A stretch of 5,780 nt of DNA from an uncultured Prevotellaceae bacterium (GCA_945787625.1 CALZJL010000085.1:1-5780); one strand, 5' to 3'; counted from the stretch's first letter, positions 1 to 5,011 are shown. Numbers and translations are program-made. The notes: generated by a model not told the origin, from the sequence alone.

Positions 1-411
1 CTGTTTGCCTGCTAACGGGTGATTGAGGTCTACGATGATGCTCTTCTCGTTGATTTTCGCAATCGTGGCATTAAACTGTTCGCCAGTGTCGTTCATCATA
101 GGTACGACGGCTCCCTCATAGACATGATTAGTGTCCAGTTTGCCTTCGATGAAAAATGCCTCAACGGGTACTTCCTGCACGCCCTCTTGTATATAGGGTC
201 CGTAAGCCTCGTCCTCGCTCAACACAATTTTGAATTGTTCGCCAGCCTGCAATGGCACAAGCTTTTGTTCCAACACTTCGAGCACTCGACCCATGCCGCT
301 GATAAACATGAAGGGCATATCGTCGCGAGTCTGCTCAATCAGTTCTACTCTCTTTTCTTCACCCATAGGGGCGTACATCTTATACTGTACTGTAATATAA
401 CGATTTTCCAT
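1..411 (-). CDS. SlyD-like FKBP-type peptidyl-prolyl cis-trans isomerase (3' end outside window)
   Basis: Cytoplasmic FKBP-fold prolyl isomerase and chaperone of the SlyD group. Reading the minus strand from ATG 409-411 gives 137 codons without a stop, so the C-terminus lies to the left of the window. Family marks seen: FISGMGRVLEVLE (FKBP core strand and helix, about residues 36-48), the SEDEAYGPY stretch (about 65-73) that leads into the inserted flap domain, and the return to the FKBP fold at VDLNHPLAGK near residue 127-136, the usual SlyD ending motif. SlyD proteins normally run about 150-200 residues, so only the tail is missing. The start is chosen because MENRYITVQYK matches the N-terminus expected in Bacteroidetes homologues and has a -7 box just upstream. 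It is divergent from the GHL10 gene. Family call is strong; the cellular client proteins cannot be inferred. Confidence 0.9.
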   Translation of the reverse strand, partial: MENRYITVQYKMYAPMGEEKRVELIEQTRDDMPFMFISGMGRVLEVLEQKLVPLQAGEQFKIVLSEDEAYGPYIQEGVQEVPVEAFFIEGKLDTNHVYEGAVVPMMNDTGEQFNATIAKINEKSIIVDLNHPLAGKQ

Positions 412-420
412 AACTAAGGG

Positions 421-428
421 CAAAGATA
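421..428 (-). promoter_or_regulatory. Bacteroidetes -7 box for the slyD-like gene
   Basis: On the minus strand this reads TATCTTTG, an exact fit to the Bacteroidetes -7 consensus TAnnTTTG, nine bases before the ATG at 411. No TTG/TTTG -33 element is visible 19-21 bp upstream (minus strand), so the promoter is incomplete by consensus. If used, transcription would start only a few bases before the ATG, giving a very short or nearly absent leader. Confidence 0.6.
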
Positions 429-438
429 CGACTTTTTA

Positions 439-470
439 TTTGGATTTTCGCTCATATAGTCGTAACTTTG
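439..470 (+). promoter_or_regulatory. Bacteroidetes-type promoter for the GHL10 gene
   Basis: TTTG at 439-442, a 20-bp spacer, then TAACTTTG at 463-470, matching the sigma-ABfr type consensus TTTG / TAnnTTTG. The likely transcription start is around 475-478, about a dozen bases before ATG 489. The element lies within 50 bp of the opposing slyD -7 box, so the two divergent promoters share this short spacer. Its -7 box covers TTG 468-470, which argues against that codon being a start. Confidence 0.75.
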
Positions 471-488
471 GACAAAATTATTGTAAAA

Positions 489-1979
489 ATGTACAGATTC
501 ATACTGCTGTTTTTGATTGTAGCACTCCAGACGCTTAGCTTCAGCACCCATGCCCATGGAGGTGGAAAACGTGAGTTCAGAGGCGCGTGGATACAATGCG
601 TCAATGGCCAGTGGATAGGCAAGGGGCGCGATAAGATGCAGAGCGAACTCAGTGAGCAGCTCGACGAACTGGCACGCTGCGGCATCAACGCCATAATGTT
701 TCAGGTCAGAGCCGAAGGCGATGCCCTGTATCGCAGCGAGCTGGAGCCATGGAGTAGATATTTGACTGGAGCCCAAGGTGTTGCCCCCGTCCCCATGTGG
801 GACCCTCTTGAGTGGATGGTCGAGGAGTGTCACCGCCGGGGCATGGAGTGCCACGCGTGGATAAATCCTTACAGGGCAAAGACAGCAGGCACGACATCGT
901 TGGCACCCAACCATCAAGCCGTGCTGCACCCAGAGCGTTGTTTCGATTATGGGGGGCTTAGAATCTTCGATCCGGGTATTTCGGAGAATGCTGATTTCAT
1001 CATCGAGGTTGCAAAGGACATTGTGGGCAGGTACGACGTAGACGGACTGCACATCGACGACTATTTCTACCCCTACCCCAATGCCGGTATGCCCATACCC
1101 GACGATGCCACATACCAACGCTGCGGACTGGGTATCTCACGCGACGACTGGAGACGCGAGAATGTCAACAACTTTGTGCATCGTCTGGGTGCTGCGGTCA
1201 AGGCTGTCAAACCTTGGTGCAAATTTGGAGTGAGTCCCTTCGGCATATATCACAACGAGAAGAACGGGGCAGAAGTGCCGGGCTCACGTACAAACGGATT
1301 GCAGAACTATGACGACCTCTATGCAGACGTTCTCCATTGGGTAGAAAAAGGCTGGGTAGACTATAATATACCGCAGATATACTGGGAGATAGGCAACAAA
1401 GCCGCAGACTACGACGAGTTGATACGCTGGTGGAGCCGCTATGCCGGTCATAGGCATCTCTACATTGGTCAGGACGTGATGCGCACGGTCAAGTACGCCG
1501 ACGCACACAATCCCTCCTCACACCAGATGGAGGCGAAATATAAATTGCAACGCGCCCTCCCTGGCATCGAGGGCTCATGCCAATGGTATGCCAAGGCCGT
1601 ATGTGACAACCCCGGCAACTATGCCACCATGCTCAAGAGCGTGTATCACCGCTATCCTGCTTTGCAGCCACAGATGCCATGGATAGACAAACGTGCCCCC
1701 GGCAAGCCACGCAAACTGGCAGTCGTTGGAACGAGCGACGGTCCTGGACTGTTCTGGACCGCCCCCAAGGCAAAGCATGACATGGACAAGGCTGTGAAAT
1801 ACGTGATATACCGATTTGGGAAGAAACAGAAAGTGAATCTCGACGATCCCAGCCACATAGTGACCGTGACCGACAAGACTCACTACTTGCTGCCCGATGA
1901 CGCCCTCGGTCACGTCTACATCGTGACCGCGCTCGATCGTATGCACAACGAGAGCAAGGCGGTCAAGATGAAGTTCTAA
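489..1979 (+). CDS. Secreted family 10 glycosylhydrolase-like protein (GHL10/DUF187)
   Basis: Exported protein of the GHL10 (DUF187) family, a TIM-barrel group thought to hydrolyse glycosidic bonds in polysaccharide or cell-envelope glycans; the exact substrate cannot be read from sequence. The 496 residues open with a signal peptide (hydrophobic core 3-18, likely cut after THA near 22). The barrel begins with REFRGAWIQ (28-36), followed by the GINAIMFQVR strand (65-74), CHAWINPYRA (121-130), the signature DGLHIDDYFYPYP (185-197), FGVSPFGIY (246-254) and NIPQIYWE (293-300). Acidic residues in the DGLHIDD segment are the likely catalytic or metal-binding region by family analogy. A fibronectin-III-like tail fits 403-496 (APGKPRKL start, YVIYRF, HVYIVTALD). 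ATG 489 is preferred over the in-frame TTG at 468, which lies in the -7 box and would place charged residues ahead of the signal peptide. It stands alone and converges on the porin gene with 13 bp between stops and no visible terminator. Confidence 0.9.
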   Translation: MYRFILLFLIVALQTLSFSTHAHGGGKREFRGAWIQCVNGQWIGKGRDKMQSELSEQLDELARCGINAIMFQVRAEGDALYRSELEPWSRYLTGAQGVAPVPMWDPLEWMVEECHRRGMECHAWINPYRAKTAGTTSLAPNHQAVLHPERCFDYGGLRIFDPGISENADFIIEVAKDIVGRYDVDGLHIDDYFYPYPNAGMPIPDDATYQRCGLGISRDDWRRENVNNFVHRLGAAVKAVKPWCKFGVSPFGIYHNEKNGAEVPGSRTNGLQNYDDLYADVLHWVEKGWVDYNIPQIYWEIGNKAADYDELIRWWSRYAGHRHLYIGQDVMRTVKYADAHNPSSHQMEAKYKLQRALPGIEGSCQWYAKAVCDNPGNYATMLKSVYHRYPALQPQMPWIDKRAPGKPRKLAVVGTSDGPGLFWTAPKAKHDMDKAVKYVIYRFGKKQKVNLDDPSHIVTVTDKTHYLLPDDALGHVYIVTALDRMHNESKAVKMKF

Positions 1980-1992
1980 ACTGCACTACTCG

Positions 1993-3168
1993 TCAGAATC
2001 GGATATACGCCTGAGTCCATATTTGGTGGACATCCTTGTCGGCAACGAGAGCGTTGTTGTGGATATAGTTGTACTGAAGCTGGAACTGCAGATTCTTATG
2101 AGGACGCGCTTGCAATCCCACTCCATAGATTGAGTTGAGACTCTGCCACGAATGCGCATCAGTACGCAGCGCATCATAGCGCACGTAGGGCTTGAGCCAA
2201 CGCCATACGCGGTAGCCTGCGGTCAGGACCCATGCGTCTGACACCTCACGCAACCCCGTAGTGTTATGATTGCGTGCATACTCGGCACGAAGGCTCGCAC
2301 GACTGCTCTCGTAGCTCGTACCTACGGCCCAACGGTTGAAATAAGTAGTATTCTTCACCTCGCCCGTCTGGGTGGTAAAACTGCCATGCCAACCAAATAC
2401 TCCAATCTTCCACCCCTTGAGAGGCTGCACCTGGACGTTGGCAATATAGTCCTTCTCCTTGTCCTTGTCGCCAACGTTGATGCCCTGACCATTATATACA
2501 CCCATCTGGTAGCTCAGATAATGATGACCCGTCTGTGAGTTCTTGAATAGGTCGCCATGTAGCTGTATGCCGAGGTCACGTCCGCCAGAGTTATGATTGC
2601 CAGGGTATAGCGCGCTGCTGCCAAGGTTGGTCATGTGTTTGGTTAACTGAGAATAGTCACCATTTGAGATGTCCCAAGGATTCATTGGATTCTCGAACGA
2701 GAAACAACGTTTGAACTCTCCACCCTTGATGCCGAGCCATGAGAAGCGCGTCCAGTCGATGTAGGCATCAATCACTCGCGCTCCCGTGCCATTCCCTCCA
2801 GGCTGACCGCAGACCTCCATCTGTACGCGATATTTGAAATGCTTGAATACCGTGCCGTCCACATACAGACGCAGCAGACGAAGCGAAAACTCGTTGGTAT
2901 GTCCCTTGCCGCTCGAATACTCATATTTTCCCACGATATATCCGCCGAACTTGGGCACAGTGACGTAATCGTCAATTTTCCATTTCTTTCCCACCGAGCC
3001 TTTAGGGGAGTCCTGATTGCTCTGACGTCCTGCAAATCGTTCTGTCAAATAGTTTTGGAGCGAATGGTCATAGCCATCAAGAAACTGTTCGTCATCGCCT
3101 TCCGCGTTTGCAGAAAGAGGCAGACAAAGTCCCAAAAGCAGAGTAAATACAAAAAAGAGTCTCATCAT
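1993..3168 (-). CDS. Phosphate-selective-type porin (Porin_O_P family), outer membrane
   Basis: Predicted outer-membrane beta-barrel of the Porin_O_P (OprO/OprP-like) family, 391 residues, close to the usual family length. Signal peptide: MMRLFFVFTLLLGLCLPLSANA, probable cut after residue 22. A mature acidic N-terminus (EGDDEQFLDG) is followed by the first barrel strands (PKFGGYIVGKYEY, about 72-84), alternating aromatic/polar strands throughout, the WTRFSWLGIKGGEFKRCFSFEN loop region (about 139-160), TSYESSRASLRAEYAR, and a terminal strand ending YIRF. A C-terminal phenylalanine is the usual Bam recognition mark. Bacteroidales members carry this fold without proven phosphate specificity, so the ion or solute is not assigned. 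Two ATGs in tandem (3166-3168 and 3163-3165) make the exact start uncertain by one residue. Its own promoter lies at 3198-3229. Its first codons and upstream region recur as a broken paralogue near 3987-4172. Confidence 0.9.
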   Translation of the reverse strand: MMRLFFVFTLLLGLCLPLSANAEGDDEQFLDGYDHSLQNYLTERFAGRQSNQDSPKGSVGKKWKIDDYVTVPKFGGYIVGKYEYSSGKGHTNEFSLRLLRLYVDGTVFKHFKYRVQMEVCGQPGGNGTGARVIDAYIDWTRFSWLGIKGGEFKRCFSFENPMNPWDISNGDYSQLTKHMTNLGSSALYPGNHNSGGRDLGIQLHGDLFKNSQTGHHYLSYQMGVYNGQGINVGDKDKEKDYIANVQVQPLKGWKIGVFGWHGSFTTQTGEVKNTTYFNRWAVGTSYESSRASLRAEYARNHNTTGLREVSDAWVLTAGYRVWRWLKPYVRYDALRTDAHSWQSLNSIYGVGLQARPHKNLQFQLQYNYIHNNALVADKDVHQIWTQAYIRF

Positions 3169-3318
3169 TGCGCGTTAGAATATTTTAATTTTCTTTGCAA
3201 AGTTAATCAAAAAGTGTTTATTACGCAAGGATGCCGATATTTTTTGTTGTTTGGGAGCTACGCAGAGTGCCTGTCAGAGTCAAGCTCAAGGTTAAGTGAG
3301 CGGAAAAGCAAATGAAAG
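3075..3318. repeat. Direct repeat copy A: porin 5' end plus upstream region
   Basis: Bases 3209-3318 match 4063-4172 base for base by eye (110 bp, constant offset 854). Bases 3075-3155 match 3987-4067 at constant offset 912 with about ten substitutions. The offset change means copy A holds 58 bp that copy B lacks. The repeat covers antisense codons for the porin signal peptide and start of the mature chain, the promoter, and a non-coding upstream stretch. Beyond 3318 and before 3075 the two copies share nothing obvious. Confidence 0.92.
3198..3229 (-). promoter_or_regulatory. Bacteroidetes-type promoter for the porin gene
   Basis: Minus strand: CTTG (3226-3229, -33 position), a 20-bp spacer, then TAACTTTG (3198-3205, -7). 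The same -7 octamer is used by the GHL10 gene. Leader length to ATG 3168 is about 20-25 bases and lacks a clear Shine-Dalgarno, being AT-rich as usual in this phylum. In the duplicated copy at 4063-4172 the -33 half remains but the -7 half is deleted. Confidence 0.7.
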
Positions 3319-3434
3319 TTCAATCTTTCGAGATTATTTTTAGGAAAAATCGAACTAAATCAACAAAATCGTCTTTATTCTCATATATTCTTATTACTTT
3401 TGCTTATAACTATGCTATATAAGCAGGACAAATA

Positions 3435-3456
3435 ATTAGTATAATATTATAATTAG
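3435..3456. promoter_or_regulatory. Palindromic operator-like site upstream of the DUF3791 gene
   Basis: A perfect 12-bp palindrome TATAATATTATA (3440-3451) is flanked by direct ATTAG copies (3435-3439 and 3452-3456), ending 10 bases before ATG 3467. Position and symmetry suit a dimeric regulator or autoregulation, but AT-rich DNA makes such palindromes easily by chance. No convincing -33/-7 pair was found in 3319-3466; a lone TTTG sits at 3399-3402. Confidence 0.3.
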
Positions 3457-3466
3457 GTAAGATATT

Positions 3467-3685
3467 ATGGATAAAAAGACACTTGAATTTGTGACGTTTT
3501 GCATAAGCAAACTTTCCATACAGCTGAAATTGCCACAAAAGGAAATTTATGGCCGTTTAAAAGCATCAGGTATTTTATATGAATACATCGTTCCCTCATA
3601 CGATGTGCTTCATACGTTCAGCTCTAGATACTTGATGGAAGATCTTACTGAATACATGAGGGAGAAAGGAGTTTTAGAAGCATGA
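3467..3685 (+). CDS. DUF3791 family small protein
   Basis: A 72-residue cytoplasmic protein with the DUF3791 pattern: an N-terminal helix (LEFVTFCISKLSIQL, 6-20), a middle helix (EIYGRLKASGIL), and the hallmark C-terminal block SYDVLHTFSSRYLMEDL (44-60) ending EYMREKG. Full length for the family and apparently intact. DUF3791 genes are regularly found directly beside DUF3990 genes in Bacteroidetes and Firmicutes, and from memory have been suggested as antitoxin or immunity partners. That role is inference and is not shown here. A weak purine stretch (AGG at 3455-3457) precedes the ATG. The stop overlaps the next ATG as ATGA at 3682-3685, implying translational coupling. The cassette is visibly AT-rich compared with the porin and GHL10 genes, which suggests acquisition by transfer. 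Confidence 0.85.
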   Translation: MDKKTLEFVTFCISKLSIQLKLPQKEIYGRLKASGILYEYIVPSYDVLHTFSSRYLMEDLTEYMREKGVLEA

Positions 3686-3789
3686 AACTATACCATTCAT
3701 CTAATGTTATTGTTGATATACAATATTGTATACGCACAGAAAGAATGTTGCGTGAATGTCTTACCTATATAAATTGTGAACAGATATGA
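3682..3789 (+). pseudogene. DUF3990 gene with in-frame internal deletion (35-residue remnant)
   Basis: The 35-codon frame begins MKLYHSSNVIVD, a typical DUF3990 N-terminus (MKLYHGS... in relatives), and ends QYCIRTERMLRECLTYINCEQI, which resembles the C-terminal end of the same family. The family is normally about 150 or more residues, so the middle, including the DFGxGFYxT-type segment, is absent while the reading frame is kept. A 16-bp perfect palindrome at 3717-3732 lies exactly at the join. From memory, DUF3990 belongs to the ADP-ribosyltransferase-like superfamily; if so, the remnant keeps the YH beginning but none of the rest of the active site and should be inactive. It overlaps both neighbours by ATGA (3682-3685 and 3786-3789). 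It might alternatively be a short coupling ORF still translated. Missed by ordinary length cut-offs. Confidence 0.7.
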
Positions 3790-4031
3790 GTGAAGATGGC
3801 AAACAAGTAATGAGAAGTGCTCAGTGTGCTAGAATTATTCTTTGTATTTGTGAAATGTATGGTGTATCGATTGATGAAGCGACAGATATATATTATAATT
3901 CAGAAACAGCTGATATGATTGAAGAGGGAGTCGCAGATTTGCATTGTCGCAGTGACAAATATTTGGCTGAAGAAATCTGGAGGGAGCATCAAGAAACTGC
4001 TCCTCATCCCCATCCATGCTGGCAGAAATAG
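3786..4031 (+). CDS. Second DUF3791-like small protein, C-terminus read into porin remnant
   Basis: An 81-residue protein beginning at ATG 3786 inside the ATGA overlap with the DUF3990 remnant. Residues 13-38 (QCARIILCICEMYGVSIDEATDIYYN) form two helices and 42-66 (ADMIEEGVADLHCRSDKYLAEEIWRE) end in the LHCRSDKYLAEEIW block, which resembles small cassette proteins found with DUF3990/DUF3791. I assign DUF3791-like with moderate certainty. Residues 68-81 (HQETAPHPHPCWQK) are encoded by the antisense of the porin remnant starting at 3987, so the original stop appears lost and the tail is accidental. The essential part of the family block looks complete, so the protein may still fold. Function unknown; it is probably the third member of one operon with 3467-3789. 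Confidence 0.65.
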   Translation: MSEDGKQVMRSAQCARIILCICEMYGVSIDEATDIYYNSETADMIEEGVADLHCRSDKYLAEEIWREHQETAPHPHPCWQK

Positions 4032-4067
4032 GCAGACAAAGTCCCCAAAGCAGAGTAAATACAAAAA
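3987..4067 (-). pseudogene. Remnant of a second porin gene (signal peptide and first residues only)
   Basis: Minus strand reads VFTLLWGLCLPISASMDGDEEQFLD, clearly paralogous to VFTLLLGLCLPLSANAEGDDEQFLD of the intact porin. Homology stops at 3987, where the DUF3791-like gene takes over, so everything after about residue 31 of the porin is gone. The 5' end is also lost: a 58-bp deletion relative to copy A joins two A-tracts (A5 at 4063-4067) and removes the ATG codons, the leader and the -7 box. It cannot be expressed as a porin. Confidence 0.85.
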
Positions 4068-4172
4068 GTGTTTATTACGCAAGGATGCCGATATTTTTTG
4101 TTGTTTGGGAGCTACGCAGAGTGCCTGTCAGAGTCAAGCTCAAGGTTAAGTGAGCGGAAAAGCAAATGAAAG
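3987..4172. repeat. Direct repeat copy B with 58-bp internal deletion
   Basis: Second copy of 3075-3318. The left 81 bp (3987-4067) carry about ten substitutions against copy A; the right 110 bp (4063-4172) show none by eye. It ends at 4172, eleven bases before the first G-tract repeat. Confidence 0.92.
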
Positions 4173-4182
4173 GAACAAAAAA

Positions 4183-4247
4183 AGGGAGGGGGGTGTGTGG
4201 CTTCGAGTTTTGACTTTTGTCCTTTTATCCATTGTCACCCCCTCCCT
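4183..4247 (+). repeat. G-tract repeat, copy 1, within a hairpin
   Basis: G6 (4188-4193), then TGTGTGGCTTCG, then a 30-base T-rich core at 4206-4235 ending ATCCATTGT. Bases 4194-4237 match 4970-5013 with two differences. This copy is also enclosed by an inverted pair, AGGGAGGGGGGTG (4183-4195) and CACCCCCTCCCT (4236-4247), which can pair with one bulged G around a 40-base loop. The other copies lack this C-rich partner. Confidence 0.85.
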
Positions 4248-4280
4248 ATCACACATTACATCTTCACATAGTATGCAGCT

Positions 4281-4397
4281 AACCTCACAAAACAACCTCA
4301 AAACCTTATAACCTTAAAACCTCACAAAATAACCTCAAAACCTCAAAACCTTATAACCTTATAACCTCAAAAATAACCTTATAACCTTATAACCTCA
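4281..4397. repeat. Degenerate 8-bp tandem array, consensus AACCTYAN
   Basis: About 13 units of AACCTCAA, AACCTTAT, AACCTCAC or AACCTTAA, mostly head to tail, interrupted by short A-rich inserts (for example after 4288 and near 4371). The last unit supplies the stop codon of the minus-strand small peptide (4395-4397), so the array lies in its 3' untranslated region. No spacer structure, hence not CRISPR. Slippage-prone low-complexity DNA is the simplest explanation. Confidence 0.85.
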
Positions 4398-4490
4398 CAA
4401 ACAACTCGCTACTCCAAACGAAGTCGCTATCGCCGACAAAATCGCAATCACAGTCTGAATGATAAATTTCCAAGTCTCACGCTTACCCAT
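4395..4490 (-). CDS. Smalltalk-type 31-residue membrane peptide
   Basis: Minus-strand ATG at 4488-4490 encodes 31 residues: a short basic head (MGKRETWK), then a hydrophobic helix (FIIQTVIAILSAIATSFGVAS) and a final CL. This matches the Bacteroidetes 'smalltalk' family of about 30-residue proteins (MKK...W + hydrophobic helix + AxASxxGVxSC-type ending). From memory these genes usually lie beside an HU-family DNA-binding protein and an N-acetylmuramoyl-L-alanine amidase; neither is present here. A single membrane-spanning segment with the basic end in the cytoplasm is likely; function is unknown. No strong ribosome site is seen, only an A/T-rich leader. It is too short for common gene finders. 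The plus-strand helix-turn-helix fragment lies divergently about 110 bp upstream. Confidence 0.75.
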   Translation of the reverse strand: MGKRETWKFIIQTVIAILSAIATSFGVASCL

Positions 4491-4598
4491 AACACACAAG
4501 ATTTTTTCGGTAAAACAAACCCAATCACACACACACCACCACCATAGCATCACCCACATTCCCCCGAGCCAACACCACCATTTCGCGCAGATCTGTAA
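4491..4598. other. Low-complexity C/A-rich spacer without ATG
   Basis: Between the small peptide and the helix-turn-helix fragment, the plus strand is CA-rich (ACACACACCACCACCA at about 4528-4543). It contains no ATG, GTG or TTG in the plus direction, which matters because it is where a start for the fragment at 4599 would be expected. No promoter pair was recognised. Confidence 0.5.
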
Positions 4599-4811
4599 GG
4601 GACACCTAAGGGCGACCTAAGGGAGACCAAGACCAAAGACCAAATCGCACGCGCCGCAGGCATCAGCACCGAGCTACTCCGCCGATGGATGCTCGCACAC
4701 CGACAGCAAATCTCCGCCCTCGGTGTCGCGCACACACGAAAGCTCCTCCCCCCGCGAGCCGTCAAATTCATCGCCCACGAACTCGGCATCGACGAAGAAG
4801 ACTTCGACTGA
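4599..4811 (+). pseudogene. Helix-turn-helix-like small protein, start codon lost
   Basis: The frame is open from just after a TAA (4596-4598) to TGA 4809-4811, 70 codons. It reads TKDQIARAAGISTELLRRWM (residues 12-31), a MerR/phage-repressor-like helix-turn-helix, followed by LAHRQQISALGV and RKLLPPRAVKFIAHELGI, like small DNA-binding accessory proteins seen beside HU/smalltalk genes (DUF4248-like is possible, not certain). No ATG, GTG or TTG precedes the domain; the first in-frame ATG (4689) falls after the recognition helix. The 5' end holds an 11-bp tandem duplication (CCTAAGGGCGA/CCTAAGGGAGA, about 4606-4627), a plausible frame-breaking event, but even removing one unit brings no start codon. 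The codons are GC-rich, unlike the DUF3791 cassette. Best read as a decayed gene, or one using an unconventional start. Confidence 0.55.
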
Positions 4812-4831
4812 TGATGCTCCAGCGCGTCTTC

Positions 4832-5011
4832 ACAATGGATAAAAGGACAAAAGACAAAACTAACATAGTGACTCCCCCCTTGGCCCATACATTATATATA
4901 AATAATAATTAATAAGGTATTTTTTTAGTCCTTTATATATACGCGCGAGAAAAGACACACAGGGGGGGGTGTGTGGCTTCGAGTTTTGACTTTTGTACTT
5001 TTATCCATTAT
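4832..5011. repeat. Near-symmetric 180-bp palindromic element (G-tract repeat copies 2 and 3)
   Basis: Copy 2 (4832-4861, minus) and copy 3 (4982-5011, plus) of the 30-base core pair with about three mismatches. C6 at 4874-4879 faces G8 at 4962-4969, and TATATATAAA (4893-4902) faces TTTATATATA (4932-4941). The outer pairs are centred at about 4921 and the innermost at about 4917, so the arms are nested around one axis. Copy 2 matches copy 1 (4206-4235) in 29 of 30 core positions, and the 12-base spacing between G-tract and core is the same in all three. It could be a cruciform-forming miniature element, a bidirectional terminator, or a protein-binding array. No transposase is present. Confidence 0.75.

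Noticed and set aside
19..417. 132-codon open frame on the plus strand
   Set aside because: It is the antisense of the slyD-like gene, whose translation carries clear family motifs; the plus frame has none.
468..488. TTG start seven codons upstream for the GHL10 gene
   Set aside because: The codon is part of the TAACTTTG -7 box, and ATG 489 directly precedes a normal signal peptide.
414..1118. 234-codon minus-strand frame opposite the GHL10 gene
   Set aside because: Shadow of the GHL10 coding strand; no protein family features.
2266..2538. Plus-strand frame opposite the porin
   Set aside because: Antisense shadow of a convincing outer-membrane porin.
2839..3315. 158-codon plus-strand frame across the porin start
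   Set aside because: It covers the porin N-terminus, promoter and repeat in antisense and shows no family likeness.
3835..4082. Minus-strand frames of about 60 codons opposite the DUF3791-like gene
   Set aside because: They combine the porin remnant with the antisense of the cassette gene. Only the 3987-4067 part has meaning, as a pseudogene fragment.
4183..4247. G-quadruplex in the first G-tract repeat
   Set aside because: Only two adjacent G runs are present on the strand, insufficient for a standard four-run quadruplex.
4281..4397. CRISPR array
   Set aside because: Units are 8 bp without spacers and no cas genes are present; it is a simple tandem repeat.
4685..4912. 75-codon plus-strand frame MDARTPTANL...
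   Set aside because: Out of frame with the recognisable helix-turn-helix reading and of arginine/proline-rich low-complexity composition.
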